The notes: a model not told the origin generated them from the sequence alone. A stretch of 64,000 nt of DNA from Cylicocyclus nassatus (GCA_958299035.1 CATQJL010000316.1:22421676-22485675); one strand, 5' to 3'; shown: positions 20,089-32,546, numbered from the stretch's first letter. Made by a program: numbers and translations.

Positions 20089-23040
20089 TATATATGTTAA
20101 TAATCGTATTTTGTTAATTTGTCAAATATTCATATTTTGGACAATTTTGGTTAGACTTTAGAATCGTATCTTCTTCCGTTCAAATGTGTTTGATACTGGT
20201 GTACCCCCGCCCGCATTTAAGCAAAACGGGTGGGATCAAATCAAATGCGGATTTATGGACAATTATAGTTCGTAAAAGACTTGGGTGGCCCCAACCAAGC
20301 GGAATAAGCTGCGACAGGCTGCTCATCTCGTCCATCACTGCATGGTAATAATCTCCAGGGAAGAGCCCAGAAATTGCCATATGGATGCAATTTATGTAAT
20401 CTTTGATTGATATTGACTTACAGAATCAGCTCATAAAGAATTTTGCGAAAAGTTCATTTATTATTGATTATATTTTTCGTGTTTTCAGAATGCTATTTTA
20501 AATTTTTTGACCTTCTTTGTGATTCTAAAATTTGAGTAGCGAATTGCAAAAAAAATAGTAAGTATATCTCTATATTTCAATAAATCGTTCATAAGTAACA
20601 CCATTAGTTCAGAAATTTTTCAAAAAAAATTTACCTATAAAGAATAAAATTCTCTTTGTTTGTGTGATCCTCCAAAATCAAATTCTAACCGTTTTTTTTC
20701 AATATCTATATCAAGAAATGATTAATGCCCAGATGTATAGGGGATCAACATCCTGCAGAATCTCTCATGTTCCATTTATCAACCGGCTTTGCAGGCTGCA
20801 TTAGTTTACAACAAACGAGTTAGAGAATTGCGTTTTCGCCTAGCTCACGTTTTAACTTCGCAGTAAAGTCAGACCTATCCATCAATGGTTTCGTCCACAA
20901 TCGTTCATATCACTGACATTTGCGGTCATTGTCCGGCCACAGTTTTAGCAGAAAAAGGCTAGCGTGGGATATTGCTTCAACTTTTGCCATCAACTCGCGT
21001 ACCATTAGGTCGTCGTGTTCAACTTATTCTAATCTAAATTTTTTTCGGATTTGGTTTTTCCTAGAATTTCGAGAAGCCTAGTATAATAGAAAAAATGGTA
21101 ATTACGTTGGTATGCTAGATTTGAAAGAGCCAAAGAAAGAAGTTTGGTTCGCGGTAAGAGAATTGTGGCATTGCAATCGCTGTTTTCATCGTAAAAAAAT
21201 CATTTATGACAAGTTAGATCTCCAGAAAAACTCAAACTTCTTTAACAATATAGTGGCTTTTTTATTCCCAAATAAACTCTTCTAAATTCTCAGAAAGTAA
21301 GTTTTACATCCTTCCTCACTGAGGAATTTCGGGATTATTATTATAGTTTTCCGTCAATCAGTTCTTGTCCAAAATGCTTTATAGCATCTATATGTAGGTA
21401 GGGCAAAAAAAATAGAAAAGGTTGGATTCTAAATCCTCTTCGTGTTCATTTTTCCTTTTTTTCGTTGTTCCACTTATTTGAAGGAAGTGGAACTTGTGAA
21501 AAGAAAACGAGTCCTAATAAAGTAGTCTAAAACGAGTCCTAATAAAGTAGTCTATCTTTACATCAACCTAAAATCCTTGAGTGTTTAAGCTCAGCTACTC
21601 ACAATAAATATGAAAATTACAAAAAATAGCCAAGATCGTTTCCAAATGTTGGCGTTCTAAGTTTGTTTCGGGTAATACCTGGTCATCTTTGTTGTTGGAT
21701 GAGTGTGTTTGGGCGTTGTTTGGATACCGTGGATACCGATAAATTCTTCCCCCCCCCGCCCAACCACCCCAAGTTCTAATTTAAAGAAATGGATATGCAT
21801 TATATATTTCTTTGATATGCATTGGAAATTCGAGAACACCATTTTGATGAGGCAAGAGAGCAGAAGAGCCAAGGCTCTATTTATTCAAGCCTATGGAATC
21901 CAGGAAAGGTGCGCATTTCACTATACTTCGCTTTCCGCGGTCATTCCGAACGATTTTACAAATTTTTCTAATTTTTTTGGACTTGTATAGTAAAGCCCGT
22001 TCTTCCTTTCCCGATCCCCAGTACTCAGCCATAATCATGCATCTGCTTCAGTAAAAGCAGTTGTTTATTGCTGAGAGCTACTCAGTTTCACTGAGTGTCA
22101 ACAAAGCATTCACTTCAAGCCACTTGGATCTAATTCAGCTCTCAGCTCTTGCAAAAACTGTAATAGCCATCCTTGGGAAATAGTACAGATTCATGGCAGC
22201 TTAGTGATTATGGTTAAGTTTGTGCTGCGGTGTCGAAAACATTTGCGCGTAATGCACTTTTCAAGTTAATCATAATCTTACGCGCAATTGTTGTTTCGAG
22301 CGCAAGGGCACTACATGAATGTCAACTTCGTTGGACTATTTTCCCTAGAATGGAAAACTCAGGAACACTAAGAAAAATGATTACTTTATAAAAAAAATGC
22401 TCTAGAAAGCAAGTTCTCAAGTTTTGTGAACCATAACCATTTCTCACGCGCAATTGTTGTCTCGATCGTAAAGGCACTAAATGTAAGCCATAACCATTTC
22501 TTACGCTTGAGATCGTCGAGACCGCAGAAGTATGTACTGAACGTCAACTTTACTGGACTGTGTAGTTCACAGAAAAGTAACAGTTACAAAAACTACAAAT
22601 GATAATAACTTTTTCTGAGAAATTCCTGGCGCGGAAACAAAACACCTACACTGCTTGCGTAATATTTAGTATTATCATATTCCTAACTCAAAACTCTTTT
22701 GTATGGGAACATATTGAATATGTATGTTTTTCCGAGCCGATCGCGTGCATCCCACCCACACTCGTACTTTTCATTTCATTCGTTTCGTTCTCTATGGCCA
22801 GTATTGATGTGATTCCTCTATCATCATATTGGCAACAATGACGTAATTCGTTCTCAAAAATTCGTCAAATATATCTACAAATAAATTAGACTTGGAGTCA
22901 AAGCCTATATAACTATTACCGATACACTTTCTTGACTTTCTAAGTCAGCTAATTATATGAAAATGCTAATTGAAACCATACGTGTGCAAAGGGGGAACAT
23001 GGCCTCTCCAAGGTGAAGGGGGTCATAGGAGTCCCGCCTC
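20089..23040. other. Gene-free AT-rich region with minor repeats
   Basis: I see no convincing exon. A perfect 25-base tandem duplication starts at 21504. Around 22250-22560 a motif near ACGCGCAATTGTTGT recurs two to three times with TCAACTT..TGGACT blocks, which looks like a degraded dispersed repeat. A poly-C run lies near 21751. Confidence 0.4.
21504..21553 (+). repeat. Perfect tandem duplication, 25 bp x 2
   Basis: The unit AAAACGAGTCCTAATAAAGT plus AGTCT is repeated twice head to tail without a mismatch, suggesting recent slippage or an assembly duplication. Confidence 0.9.
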
Positions 23041-23130
23041 TCCAGGGTGAAGGGGGTATGAGGGCCGCTGGGGGGGGGGGGGGGAGCGGCCGCGGCTGGA
23101 GGTGCGTCGACCGGGGGGGGGGGGGCAATG
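23000..23130. repeat. Poly-G tracts and GGTGAAGGGGGT motifs beside the big palindrome
   Basis: Two long G runs (near 23064 and 23114) follow two copies of GGTGAAGGGGGT. The same motif appears just beyond the other end of the palindrome at about 26029. The 69-codon proline-rich minus-strand frame here only reflects the G runs. Such tracts can form quadruplexes and are prone to assembly error. Confidence 0.7.
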
Positions 23131-23361
23131 TTTGTCATCATTGCTTCTCCTGTTCTTTTCATTCACATACATCAAGTGAAACTGTAGCCAAACCGGGTTA
23201 AAGTCGAATATTGGGTTTTACCCGCTGAAATTCGAAGAAGAAAAATTGGAATATGTGAGACTAAGAAATTAACATTTTAAGCAAAATTATAAAACTATCG
23301 GCATTATTAAAATCAAATTTAGTGACATGTTGATTCTGAATATTATTATTATGATTGTTAA

Positions 23362-23864
23362 AACTTACTTGCTGGCTCACTGAGAAGTACATCGGAAATT
23401 TGCCGCCTATTGTTCACTTCTAGAGAACGATGAAAAAGCCTGGAGAAAAATTTACGTGTGAAGCCTTTGTGTATATACGTCAATGAAGTTATTACTCACG
23501 TATTTGCTGAAATAATAAGTGAAATAATAAATGAACTTTGATGATCGGTGCGCAGTTGAATTGCATACTTTTTGAGAGGTATAAATTTTCTAAGCAGATG
23601 GCGGAATCCGTGTAAAGTCATTGAATGATTCCTTAAAGAGTCATTGTTCCAACTTTTAATATTATTTCTAAACTCCGAAAGAGATCGTAACACTTGCGTA
23701 GAGAAGCAGGTGCAACAGAGGCACCTATTACATCGAAGAGTTGGTGTAATCAGGGTTAGACTTGCTGTCAAAATGTTATAGCCACGACTATCGTGGAGTT
23801 CTACAATTCGCCTACTTGGACGATGATAGGGATGAGGAAAGCAGCCAGGGATGCATTTTTCCAC
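23362..23864 (-). CDS. Unrecognised ORF in the left palindrome arm, with likely spliced 3' extension
   Basis: The minus-strand frame 23496-23864 (122 codons) ends at a good donor (AATAC|GTGAGT, about 23503). A following block with a TTTTTCTCCAG acceptor at about 23440 continues in phase for about 25 codons (FHRSLEVNNRRQISDVLLSE) to a GTAAGT donor near 23365. So the frame stays open across a short intron, which supports a real exon pair. The conserved core includes SWNNDSLRNHSMTLHGFRHL and LRTDHQSS. No domain recognised. The N-terminal part is uncertain; the plausible start may be an internal acceptor near CTTCTCTACGCAAG. It may be a gene captured or carried by the element. Confidence 0.4.
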
Positions 23865-25350
23865 CTTGGAGCACTATACAAGAGGAGAAGTACAATCGCA
23901 TGTGATCATTGCGTGATTATTCTGAAAAAATTTTTGTTTTCCATCGAAGAAGATTGAAAAATATACAAGATCTTTGAAGGAGAACTCAGTCATAATTAGC
24001 CTACTCTAGTTTGGAAGTCTACTTTCCATCCGCTTTCAAAAAACATAGAGCTTGCCAGGAAAAAGAGGGGTTTTTCCTGTTAAATAGAAATAGTTTTAGT
24101 CATTTTTTCAAAATTGTAGAATTTTTCTATAAAAAATTGTAGATTTTTGATATGAGAAGATAAGAGAGTCTCCAGTCCATACATTGAATTACTCTTGTTG
24201 AAAGCTTCCAGAAAATATATAGCTTACTAAGAAAGAAAGGATTTTCCTGTATTGTGAAGGGGTCTCATTGTTTTTCTGAAATTAAGGATTTTTTTTAATA
24301 AAAATTCATAACTTTGCTATACGAAAAGCTAGAAGAGTGCTTTGCACTCTATTGGAATCCCCTCGTCGTCCGCTTTCAGGAAATATATAGTTTGCCAGGA
24401 AGAAAGAGGGTTTCCCTATCGGGTGAAAGGGGTCGCAGTCTATTTTCCGGAATTAAGCCAATTTTTAACTTAAAAAATCATAACAATTTTATATGAGAAG
24501 CTGGGAGAGTGATTAGGTGTTTATTGAATTTCTCTCGTCGTCCGCTTTCAGAAAATATATAGGTTGTGGGGAGAGGGATGCTAAAAGTACGTGGTGAAAG
24601 GGGAGGGAACATGGTATAATGGGCATGTTCCTTTAGCTCCTTAAAACGACGCTTTTTGAGTACAGAAAGGAAGATTTCCATTATACCATGTTCCCTCCCC
24701 TTTCACCACGTACTTTTAGCATCCCTCTCCTCACAACCTATATATTTTCTGAAAGCGGACGACGAGAGAAATTCAATAAACACCTAGTCACTCTCCCAGC
24801 TTCTCATATAAAATTGTTATGATTTTTTAAAGTTAAAAATTGGCTTAATTCCGAAAAATAGACTGCGACCCCTTTCACCCGATAGGAAAATCCTCTTTTT
24901 TCCTGGCAAACTATATATTTCCTGAAAGCGGACGACGAGGGGATTCCAATAGAGTGCAAAGCACTCTTCTAGCTTTTCGTATAGCAAAGTTATGAATTTT
25001 TATTAAAAAAAATCCTTAATTTTAGAAAAACAATTGCGATCCCTTCAAAATACAGGAAAATCCTTTCTTTCTTGGTAAGCTATATATTTTCTGGAAGCTT
25101 TCAACAAGAGTAATTCAATGTATGGACTGGAGACTCTCTTATCTTCTCATATCAAAAATCTACAATTTTTTATAGAAAAATTCTACAATTTTGAAAATAT
25201 GACTAAAACTATTTCTGTTTAGCAGGAAAAACCCCTCTTTTTCCTGACAAGCTTTCTAAGATCTTGTATATTTCTCAATCTTCTTCGATGGAAAACAAAA
25301 AATTTTTCAGAATAATCACGCAGTGATCACATGCGATTGTCCTTCTCCTC

Positions 25351-25735
25351 TTGTATAGTGCTCCAAGGTGGGAAAATCCATCTCTGGCTGTCCTTCCTCG
25401 TCGTTATCGTCGTCCAAGTAGGCGGATTGTAGAACTCCACGATCCTCGTAGCTATAACATTTTGACAGTAAGTCTAACCCTGATTACACCAACTCTTCGA
25501 TGTAATCGGTGCCTCTTGCACCTGCTTCTCTAAGCAAATGTTACGAGCTTTTTCGGAGTTTAGAAATAATATTGAAAGTTGGAATAATGACTTTTTAAGG
25601 AATCATTCAATGACTTTACACGGATTCCGCCATCTGCTTAGAAAATTTATACCTCTCAAAAAGAATGCAATTCAACTGCGCACCGATCATCAAAGTTCAA
25701 TTATTATTTCACTTATTATCTCAGCAAATACGTGA
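25351..25735 (+). pseudogene. Diverged second copy of the palindrome-arm ORF
   Basis: The plus strand of the right arm repeats the left-arm frame with substitutions (SWNNDFLRNHSMTLHGFRHL, LRTDHQSSIIISLIISANT) and a frame break near 25533-25538. The donor AATAC|GTGAGT and acceptor TTCTCCAG are kept. After them the second exon meets a TAA where the left copy reads on, because CTAGAAG became TGTAAG; this also creates a GTAAGT donor. Either it is a pseudogene or it is spliced differently. Purifying versus neutral change cannot be judged by eye. Confidence 0.45.
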
Positions 25736-26076
25736 GTAATAACTTCATTGACGTATATACACAAAGGCTTCATACGTAATTCTCCAGGCTTTTTCATCGT
25801 TCTCTGTAAGTGAACAATAGGCGGCAAATTTCCGATGTACTTCTCAGCCTGCAAATAGGTTTTTGATGATCATATTAATGATATTAGGGATTAAAATATT
25901 ACTAAATTCAATTTTAATAATGTGGATAGTTTTATAATTTTGCTTAAAATGTTAATTTCTTAGTCTCACTTTTTCCAGTTCATCATCGGCCGTGGATGAA
26001 GGGGGGTCAGCTGGGTTCCGGCCCTGGGGTGAAGGGGGTAGGAACACATTATCGCCTTTTCACATGTATGAATTGA

Positions 26077-26200
26077 AACCAAAAAAAAAATATCAGACAC
26101 ATCAGGAGGATTTCTTTCGCAAGGTTGATTCGATTAGAGAAGTTAAAGTTGATGAAGTTTCCGACTCATCAGCAAATAAAAGCAAATCGTGTATTTTGAT
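26077..26200 (+). CDS. Weak exon candidate right of the palindrome
   Basis: A plus-strand frame from an ATG near 26065 gives a charged segment (HQEDFFRKVDSIREVKVDEV, then Ser/Asn/Lys-rich) that is protein-like before it runs into AT-rich hydrophobic sequence. CAG/ATCAG sites occur upstream and no clear donor was found. No family recognised. Confidence 0.2.
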
Positions 26201-26437
26201 ACATTTCTTACATTATTTTGTTCGGATAATTCTTTATCAGGTTATATACTCAATATCTGTCAAAAGGGGAGTGCGAATCGATGCTATAAATCCTCAGTTT
26301 TTCTAATTTTTCTTCAAAAATTTTAATTGCACGAAACATACTTGAACTGCTCGAGTACTGATCCTCGGATAATCTTGCATTCTGGAATATAGTAGTTTGA
26401 AACAAAAAAGTTAAGTAACGTAGTATAAATAAATATA

Positions 26438-27103
26438 CAGGGTGTCCCAAAAAATGTGAACACTGTTTGATTGTTAGTAACTCTCTTGCTTTCATGTCTT
26501 TTGTCGAGTTTGAGATACTGTTCTGTAGAGTGAGGTTCAACTTCTCAGTATGGAGCGAATCACCGATCTCTCTTACTGTAAGATTACGGTAAGAACTTTA
26601 GCATTTGGAACCACTGTGAAATATGCCATCTGACAAAATTTCTCTCAAAAAAATCTGAAAAATCGTCTATTGGAGCTCTCGCACACGCTTATTCCACTAT
26701 AGAATTTTTTACAAGTGTTTCAGCTTTCTTGACGGTAATCACATTTCCGAAAAATTCTGAGAATTCACTCATTGCGGTTTATATGGGAAAGCTTAGGAAA
26801 GAAGCATCACAGTGAAGTGGAAGCTTCTTATTCGAAATCAGCGGCTTTCACTACTATAGCATAAGAGATTTCAACTGGTCTGATTTTGTTCCGAAGCAGA
26901 ATATAGCCTCCAACGGTCTAAAATCTTCGTCGCAGTTCCTACCGTAATCCTACAGTAACGAAGAGACATTGGTGATTTGCCCCATACTGTAAATCTAAGC
27001 TGGTCCTCGCCCTACAGATTGGTGCCTCAATCTCGGCGAAAGATATGAAAGCAAGGGAGTCATTAACGATCAAACAGTGTTCACATTTTCTTCGGACACC
27101 CTG
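26438..27103. mobile_element. Tc1/mariner-type foldback MITE with CAGGGTGTCC ends
   Basis: Left CAGGGTGTCCCAAAAAATGT and right ACATTTTCTTCGGACACCCTG are inverted and flanked by TA on both sides. Pairing runs on through GAACACTGTTTGAT. Inner arms (CAGTATGGAGCGAATCACCG against CGGTGATTTGCCCCATACTG-like sequence, and TTACGGTA/TACCGTAA) also fold. No transposase frame. A diverged relative is at 35190-35788. Confidence 0.87.
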
Positions 27104-30100
27104 TATATTTGAATGTAATCAACCAGTTCGAATTCTGGTCGCAAAAAGATTGAACTTTCTGTGCTTAAAATGATCTCTTACATCACATGCAGACAGTGAC
27201 CGGACTAATCAGTGATAAAAAATCAGTTAGTTTCCGGCGAAGTTTACACATTTCTCGCAAAAAACTCTATGATGGACGGTTTCATCAATTTCTCTTCAAA
27301 TCAGTGTTGCTCATCAGTTGGGAGAAGGTGACATTGACTTTAGCCACTTCTAGATTTCTAACAATTCGCTATTTCAATTCTTTAGTCAAGCAGACAAAAA
27401 ACTTAGGGCTTTACAACAAAATGTTATCACGTTTTAAGGAATCAGCTGACTCATTTCCCTACAAATAATTTTTTAAGAACTACAGTCAGTAGGTTTATAT
27501 AAAAAACTTAAAAAATTGCATATGTATTGTCGAGTCATTTCTAACCCATTGTGCAACTGCACATCACGCGCGCTGCTTCAAGACTTGTAATTCTAAAATA
27601 TTACTTTCTTGAGGTTTCCTTTTACATTTTGGTTGTATCTACTACTAGTGCACACTTCCACTTGTTCATCTAAACACTACTAACAAGTTATGTCGCCGGT
27701 TGCCGCGCGTAATGTGCAGTCTCACATATCGTTACAAATAACTCACACATAACTGCATTATGATTCCAGTTGCATAATCGATAAGTATATGTCATGATCC
27801 TATCAACACGCAGACTATGGTCCTCCTCTCTGTGTTCATTTGAGTTTTGTTACAACAAAGTAAATCAATAGCCATGACATATTCCTTAATAAATTTAAAA
27901 GTAATCCATATTATGTCTTGCTTATGAAACCACAACCAAGCTGAGGAATTGCCCCATTTGTGTTCTCCATCACGCTTTGTAAAAAAAAATTTCTTGGTTA
28001 CATTTTTGTTTCAAGAACGGTTTAATGCGGAAAATTTCTATTTTTCAATGTACTACAGCTACTGAAGTTAAATGATATGAATAAATCTTGAAATTTGGCA
28101 AAGCTTATACTTTAGCAAATTTTTTAAATAAATTAGGTGAAAATTAGGGTCATTCTTGAAGGTTGTTCTGCTATCAGATTGTCCCTTAATTTTCTTTATA
28201 AAATTTTTGATTCAAAGCTTACCAGAGCGAAGATCGGGAACCTTTCTCAGCAAAAATTTACTTCAAATCTTATGAAAATAAAACGAAGTCATTCTGACAA
28301 CAATATGAAATTATTCTGGGAGAAATCTATGAGAAAAGTAGAAAGAAAAAAGCTGTTAGAATACGAATTTTTATATGCTAATCTATCACTATATACAAGT
28401 TTCTGGGCTTAGTATCTCATTATTGATTACATTTGAAACTCCCTTTCCTTCTTTTTCCCCAAGCAAGAGCAAAGCCGTCCCATCGTAGAAAAACATTCTG
28501 CTCTAAACACTTCTAAGAACGAGCAAGGGTTTTTCCCAGTAATAATTCATATCACGTGCTCTCCAGCCAAGCCATTGCCGTTTGCTTCGCCTCATATGAT
28601 TTAGTACTACACTTTTTCTTGCTTTTTTAGCAGCATTATGCTCCGCATGACTTATCCAAATGTCCATGCTGAAAATAACAACAATGCCATTACTCAGTAG
28701 TCTGCATAAGCTCTGACGCTGCTCGAATATCAATAGAACTAACAATTTGCATTTTCGTCAAAAACATACGTGAATAGCATTTGCTTGGCGCTGACGTTGT
28801 TGTATGGCCGGAAATAATTCAGGTAAACGGAACTGGGAAATTTGACATTAAAATTTCATGGAAAAAAGTTCGTTTCACAGCTTTGATAGTTGCACTCAGG
28901 AACTTTGAGATTTTCGACTTAATTTTGATCTCGAAAGCTGTTAAAGAAAAGTAGACGGAAACGGAAAATTTGACGATAAAATTTTACAAAAAATCCGTTT
29001 TACAGCCTTGATGGTTGCATTCAGGAACTTCGAGATTGCTGACTCTGTTTTCTTCTGGAATTATCAGAAGTATTGGAAAAAAGTAATCAAAGTTTCTGGT
29101 TCTTTTTAGGAATACGTATACAGCCCCACCTTCCCCCATCCCGAGAAGGGATCGCGAAATTTTTGAAATTCACTTACATTGGGTTATAAAATCTGCTAGT
29201 GACTTGCTTACTCTTGTAAATAATTAAAACAATTCCTAAAATTTTCGAGAAATTCATACCCTTGAAAAATTTTTTTGGATTGCCACTGGTATTTAGAACG
29301 TCACGTTATGGCCCCTACGCTCATATAACAATCTGCAAATAAATTCTCTAAATGTATCTGGAACTTTCTGAGATTTATGATTTTCTGACTATCTTATTTT
29401 TACATTTTCACAATTATCTCCTGCTTTCTCTAATAAATTCGCTCGTGAAGATTGTTTCGAAAATTTTTGAAGATTATTTTCATATGCCGTGTAATTTGCT
29501 GTAGGGACGGCTGGGAAAAGGTTTTGCGAGAGGAAATTGTACTAAAGAGAAAAATTCAAATTCGAATTATAATCGGGAGTAAGTGAGATGGCGGGAGAGG
29601 GGGAGGGGGGGGGAGAATGCTGAGAAACTTCCCAGACGAAAGGAAATCATTCATGATGACTGCTTGACTAATGGCAATGACGTCATTGGCACGCCATACG
29701 TCACTTTTTTTCCGAATTCAACGCGCACAGATTCTCTTTTTTCGATGAAATTATCATGCCAGTAGTTTTTACGGCCTAATTTGTAAATCTATTCATTTTT
29801 GAAAGTCTTTGAAGATTAGTGGTAGAAAATAATGACTTCAATTTAATTTATCATTGAAATAATAAATAGCCTAGGGCAAGCAGCAAATTGACGAATTTTC
29901 CCGTTTCAGGATTGTGGTTTTAGTTGGTTTTCAGTCACACCAAGATTTGATTTTACCATTCCCTATCACTTGACATCAAGCATATCTAGCTTAGATGTTT
30001 CTCCAGAAATCACATTACCGGAGTATTTTTCTAAATTTTAGCTGAGCTGCTCATAATTTCCAAACTTTTCTTCATCATTTTTGTGATTTTAATATTGTGA

Positions 30101-31380
30101 AAAAAATGTAGCGGGAAATTGAGTGTGATTGAATCAAGTGCACTTCTTTCGTGTCAATAATCCTTATTTTTTTGAACAAATATGGAAATGAGTAGGGATT
30201 AATTGAATCAGAGCAGCTACGAAAATTTTGGAAAAAAACTAGTGAATCGCTGTAAATCATATGATTTCGGAATGATATTGCACAACATACATAGTTCTGG
30301 ACATTGTTTTCGCAATACTTTTATTTCAGAGGTTTTTTTTTACATAAGACCTTGCTCTATTGGTTCGAAAAGCTAGTTTATGTGTTTGCTTGTTTACTTC
30401 TTAGTGTTTCATTGAGAAGAAAAACTCTACTCCACATAATGAACATTTATCTCTTATCTACGGCCTAAAAACAAATGAGCATTTTATTTTGCTGCAAAAA
30501 TGTATGTTTAGAATGGAAGAGAAGCTTCTAGTCTTAATAATCATTATTCTCATTAGTTCATCATTATTTTTCTCAGTTGTTTTTATGTTAGTTTGGGATT
30601 CGTACTAAGCCTTTTTTAACTATCGCCTTTATATCAAAATGTTATTATTTCTACGGGCTTCTAGAATTCCATTGAAAATTATGACTTCATAACATTAGCC
30701 TTTCTAGCTGATGAGGCTTCTCAGTTTTCTCCAGTTTTTCTCACATGTTCTTTTAATCTGTAGTCGTATAGCGAACCTGCTGAAATGTTTCTAAGGGTTT
30801 TTAAACTTTACTGACATCGTTAGCAGCTTTGTTTCTCAAGGAGGATATGAGATACTCATGCAAGCTTGATGAAGCTAATGAGCGAACTTCAGCATTTTTT
30901 GTTCGGCGTAATTGAATGCCATTTCTGCAGTGACTTCTCTCGATATCTGTCTGCTCTTTTGGAAAAATAAGAAGTCTCAAAAAGTATTTTTCCGGGAAAA
31001 ATGGCTGGAAAATTTTAACATTGGAAGGAATGTTTTGCAATAGTACCGAATGCATCTTCAAGCTTCCATATTGATAAGATCGATAATAACTAAACCATAA
31101 TAATATTTTTGAATAGTATAGATAATTGAGTCAAGCTCAAAATTAATGAAAACGCGTTTTAAGTCGAAATTTTTTTCGATTCTTATAGAATGTTGGAGGT
31201 TTCAATGCTGTCTTTTTTCTGCAAAATTACGAATCTCTAAGCCGTGCGATCTCATTTCCTTTCCGGAAATTTTCCACTGTGGAAAAAAATCTGCGGCACG
31301 ACCCTAAAAAACGATTATTCTGTCCTTTACGTGCGTTTTATTGGCGCAAGATAGGGAGTGTGAAGTCAGACACTTGTTTA
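27104..31380. other. Long AT-rich region without a supported gene
   Basis: Open frames such as 27187-27468 and 28137-28412 (plus, Lys/Phe/Leu-rich) have no homology I recognise and weak splice context. One tandem repeat (28834-29045) and a poly-G run near 29602 are present. I see no RNA gene. Confidence 0.4.
28834..29045 (+). repeat. Imperfect tandem duplication, ~125 bp unit x 2
   Basis: GGGAAATTTGACATTAAAAT ... TTGCACTCAGGAACTTTGAG is followed by GGAAAATTTGACGATAAAAT ... TTGCATTCAGGAACTTCGAG in the same orientation. Divergence is moderate. Non-coding. Confidence 0.8.
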
Positions 31381-31647
31381 TTAGGTTGTTCCGAAAGTTC
31401 TTGCGCATCATTCAAAAAATTACAATTTCTTTGCTTGAGAAAATTGTGAGTGTCTTCTAGTGTGCGAAAATTCGAGAGGTACAAGCTATTGAAGGAAATT
31501 AGTCTAGATTGGCATTTTTTGGGCTGGGTCACGAAATTCCGGAACTTCAATAACTATAGATTTCCATGGAGTGGCAAGAAAATTATGATTTTTTTGAAAA
31601 TCATAATTTCCTTACCACACGACGCAAAAACTTTTGACCCAATTTAA
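31381..31647. repeat. Degraded mariner-like MITE with TTAGGTTGTTCCG end
   Basis: TTAGGTTGTTCCGAAAGTTC, preceded by TA, matches the end sequence of the elements at 16641, 33145 and 50442. The right end CAAAAACTTTTGACCCAATT plus TAA is its diverged inverted partner. GAAAATCATAATTTC palindromic sequence fills the middle. Confidence 0.5.
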
Positions 31648-31960
31648 TGTTTTCGTTCTATACACATGATTCAATTTTGCTTACTGCATTTGCTCTAAGT
31701 GATTCAAATGGAAGGGAATGAAAAAGTCCATTTGAAAGAAATGTGACTGTGCTATGTAGTAGCTGCGAAAATATTTAAACAACTATTTTCTTCTTAGATC
31801 ATTGTGATAATTTCCATGAAAAATTTCAACAAGTAGACTAGCTTCGGTAGAATTTTTTTTGGGTTCGCGGCTACCAACAGAACCTTTTCTACGGGTTGCA
31901 GACTTCTAAAAATGCTACATAACAGATTAAACCTCTCTTCTTCCCTCCCCCCCCCCCAGG

Positions 31961-32140
31961 ATAACAATGAAATCGCAGTCTCAATTTTTCACGACATTTT
32001 CGACTTTATTGCTGCCATGGTATCTTCTATGGCAGATGCTAATCAACGAAAACGAATGCTAATCGAATTTACGCAAGGCCGTAGCTACACGGCGAGGAAA
32101 CGAAGAGATATCCAACAACTTCTTTCCGCTCTTCTTTCTC
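31961..32140 (+). CDS. Candidate internal exon of an unrecognised gene
   Basis: A strong acceptor (a run of C then CAG, 31948-31960) opens a frame whose composition is clearly protein-like: FHDIFDFIAAMVSSMADANQ, then RKRMLIEFTQ and ARKRRDIQQLLSALLS. GC content is higher than the flanks. The frame stays open to 32244, but protein-like composition ends near 32140, so an unrecognised donor probably lies there. No domain recognised. It could belong to the same plus-strand gene as the exons at 40.4-47.1 kb; that is speculation. Confidence 0.4.
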
Positions 32141-32546
32141 CGAAAAAAGAATATTTTTCGTCTTTTCAGTTTTCAGTTTCTTACTTTCTCCTGCTACTTT
32201 TTAATCCTTTTGGCTTAGATTTGTTCAGCCCTTTGTCCGGCTAATTAGTGATTTTTCCCAGCAACAAAATCTAAATCGTTAGTGTGTTTGACTACAGCAC
32301 TGTGTAGTTTTTACTTCGATCGATGTACGAAATGTTTCATAACAAAGAATAGAATTATTGGTCAACAGTTTCAGTGGTTGTTTGCAACTGTACTTTGTAC
32401 TTTGGTTGAATGGTGATTTGATTCGAACTATGAACAAAATGAATTTTGAGGAACTGTTGCATCTCAGTGTAACAGATCTGCTTGTCTCTAGAATACTACT
32501 TTTTCTTAACATCCACCATAACTCGATAAGTAAAGTTCTAGGTAAT

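Larger units (their letters stand above)
23250..25973. mobile_element. Large palindrome: Foldback-like element with ~1.3 kb inverted arms
   Basis: The left arm (about 23250-24622) and right arm (about 24679-25972) are inverted copies from GTGAGACTAAGAAATTAACA / TGTTAATTTCTTAGTCTCAC outside to GGGAGGGAACATGGTATAAT / ATTATACCATGTTCCCTCCC inside, around a spacer of some 56 bases. By eye the arms agree closely near the centre and less well outside, with indels (the right arm is about 80 bases shorter). Each inner arm half contains about four imperfect direct repeats of roughly 165 bases keyed on TCCGCTTTCAGRAAATATAT. Long inverted arms built of tandem repeats are typical of Drosophila-type Foldback transposons. 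Each outer arm carries a copy of one ORF, transcribed outward. Confidence 0.85.

Noticed and set aside
22953..23162. Proline-rich minus-strand ORF
   Set aside because: Made by poly-G tracts read in antisense.
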